Assembly: GCF_023159225.1 (NCBI RefSeq) | Contig: NC_063167.1 | Location: forward strand, 75,499,298 to 75,563,297 | Source: Perognathus longimembris pacificus | Lineage: Eukaryota; Chordata; Mammalia; Rodentia; Heteromyidae | DNA length: 64,000 bases | Direction of reading: 5' to 3' | Shown: in pieces, positions 62,443 through 64,000 of the stretch | Numbering within the stretch: the first letter of the stretch is position 1 | How the letters are laid out: each line of letters opens with the position of its first letter | The notes under the pieces: generated by a model | What the model saw: the letters and a program-made list of their open reading frames with translations, nothing else | The model's database searches: none | Told to the model about the DNA's origin: nothing | Made by a program: the position numbers and the translations under genes

Positions 62443-62638
62443 GGGGCTGGGAAGGTAGCATAATGGTAGAGTGCTTGCCTAGCATACATGAAGCCCTGGG
62501 TTCAATTCCTCAGTACCACATAACACAGAAAGAGCCGAAAGTAGCACTGTGGCTCAAGTGGTAGAGTGCTAGACTTGAGCAAAAGAAGCTCAGGGACTGT
62601 GCCTAAGCCCTGATTTCAAGCCCTAGGACTGGAAAAAA
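62443..62638 (+). mobile_element. Dimeric ID-headed SINE, older
   Basis: Both halves are recognisable with many substitutions (GGAAGGTAGCATAATGGTAG head); possible duplication AAAACCTGG / AAACCTGG. Confidence 0.88.
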
Positions 62639-62639
62639 A

Positions 62640-63395
62640 AACAAACCTGGGATAAGGAGATAGTTCACTGTGAGTATTTGCATAGGGTTTCATCTCCAGC
62701 AACCATCCCCCAGAAAAGACCTTTTTGGGTTTCTGATTTAAACCAATTGTTGAAAAAAAAAAAAAGACACTTGTTAACAATTAGAAGAAACTAAATATAT
62801 AATTGAGATTGGATGATATCTATTAAGGAATTGTTTGGTTAGTTATGATCATGCTTTGCCTTAGCAATGCAAATGGAAGTAGGAATCAGTGTTATGGCAA
62901 AGAAAAGAAACAAGTATAGGGAAATATTAAAACCCTGACTCTGATGGTAAATACACAGTTGTTACTATTCTGTTTTTGGAATGTATTTGAAACTTCCATT
63001 TTTTTAAAGCTTTTCTCTTTTAAAATAAAAATTTGATTACATACGTAGTGAAGAAGATTTAGGAATAAAAAAGGGAACATAGAGAAGAAAAATCACCTGA
63101 AATCTTTCCACTCAGTAACTACAATTGATATTTTGATGTTTACCCCTGAGATAATAAGACATGTGTATGTCATAGATAGCCTTTCCCTTAAACTCCCTCT
63201 GTTACAAGAACAAACTAGAAGAAATTTATGTGATGTTTTATATGTAAATGCATCTTATGTTTTTTTAATGAGATACCATATCTGCATTTCCACTACTTAT
63301 CATACCTTTCAACTTTTAGTAAACATTTTGAAGACTTGTTATGGATTATCAAATCATAACTTATTTAACCAGTGGCCTATTAATGTACTTTTTGG
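62640..63395 (+). other. RPAP2 intron 9, unassigned stretch
   Basis: AT-rich; short open frames on both strands have no similarity I recognise. Confidence 0.55.
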
Positions 63396-63399
63396 GGCA

Positions 63400-63705
63400 T
63401 TATTGTGAATTGAACTTGGAGCCTTGCACTTTCCAGCCAGGCACTCACTCTACAACTTGAGCCACACCTCCAACCCCTTTTTGCCTTGGTAATTTTAGAG
63501 GTTAGATCTGGCTTTATGCCCAGCTGGCCTGGGCTGTGGTCCTCCTACTTGTGCTTCCCCATGTTACTGGGATAATAGACATTGAGATGGGGTTGAGATG
63601 GAATTTCAGAAACTTTGATACCTAGGTTGGCCTCAAACCATGAATTCCCATTTCTACCTCCCCAGTAGCTAGGATTACAGACTTGAACCATGACACGTGT
63701 CTTTC
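63400..63705 (-). mobile_element. Three-part composite SINE, second copy
   Basis: Antisense: 'gaattgaacttggagccttgcac...gagccacacctccaacccc', then TTTTTGCCTTGGTAATTTTA, GGCCTGGGCTGTGGTCCTCC, and finally GCTAGGATTACAGACTTGAA. Confidence 0.7.
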
Positions 63706-64000
63706 ATATATATTTTTTTATCTAATTTTTTACTAAAAATACTTTTTAAATAAGCATTTTTTCAGAAATGTTCATTATATTGTGAAAACACCTGACAGTT
63801 GCACTCTGTCACATAAACACCTAATTATAAAACTTCATGACCTGAAGACATTAATTACAACATGGATTTTTTTTCTTCACTCATTCACGGTAAACAGAAG
63901 GGCCTTGCTCTCAGGGAGCTTACATTCCAGTAGAAGGGAATAGTGAGGAAACATTTATGGTAACATGACAAATTTGTGACAAATAAAAGTAAACTTCATC

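Overview
The window is nuclear DNA from a placental mammal, almost certainly a rodent. Short exons with consensus GT/AG splice sites sit in long AT-rich introns full of retroposons. The dominant retroposon is a dimeric, ID-headed, tRNA-derived SINE present in more than 25 copies. This type is known from castorimorph/geomyoid rodents such as kangaroo rats and pocket mice, so I infer that lineage; the lineage call is inference and only the SINE structure is seen directly.

Two genes lie head to head around one CpG island at about 27.65-28.78 kb. On the minus strand, from 27237 leftward past base 1, is GLMN (glomulin, a regulator of cullin-RING ubiquitin ligases). Fifteen coding exons are present (489 codons, 1467 nt, reading frame open throughout); by comparison with human glomulin roughly the last 100 residues lie beyond the left edge. 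On the plus strand, from 28356 rightward, is RPAP2 (the Rtr1-type zinc-binding RNA polymerase II CTD phosphatase and import factor). Nine coding exons are present (1514 nt, 504 complete codons), ending at 59003 inside codon 505; the last exons lie beyond the right edge. I placed every exon by matching translated sequence to remembered human orthologues and by finding a consensus splice site and a consistent phase at each end.

Region by region: 1-5222 is GLMN intron (SINEs and simple repeats). 5223-27213 holds GLMN coding exons 15 to 1, with SINEs, four old MaLR-type LTR fragments, LINE pieces and a 97-bp tandem duplication. 27214-28355 is the shared promoter region, with an array of CACGCCC-like cores. 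28356-40581 holds RPAP2 exons 1-6. 40582-54047 is the very long intron 6, carrying many SINEs and a well-preserved 532-bp solo LTR (52518-53049) with terminal inverted repeat and 6-bp target duplication. 54048-59003 holds exons 7-9, including the large 910-nt exon 8. 59004-64000 is intron 9 with SINEs, LINE pieces and a near-perfect hairpin.

Both genes act in core housekeeping processes (ubiquitin ligase control; Pol II assembly and CTD dephosphorylation), which fits a shared CpG-island promoter. I found no CRISPR array, operon, independent RNA gene or third protein gene. I also found no evidence of a new biological system; the points worth following are promoter architecture, SINE subfamily structure and isolated structural oddities.
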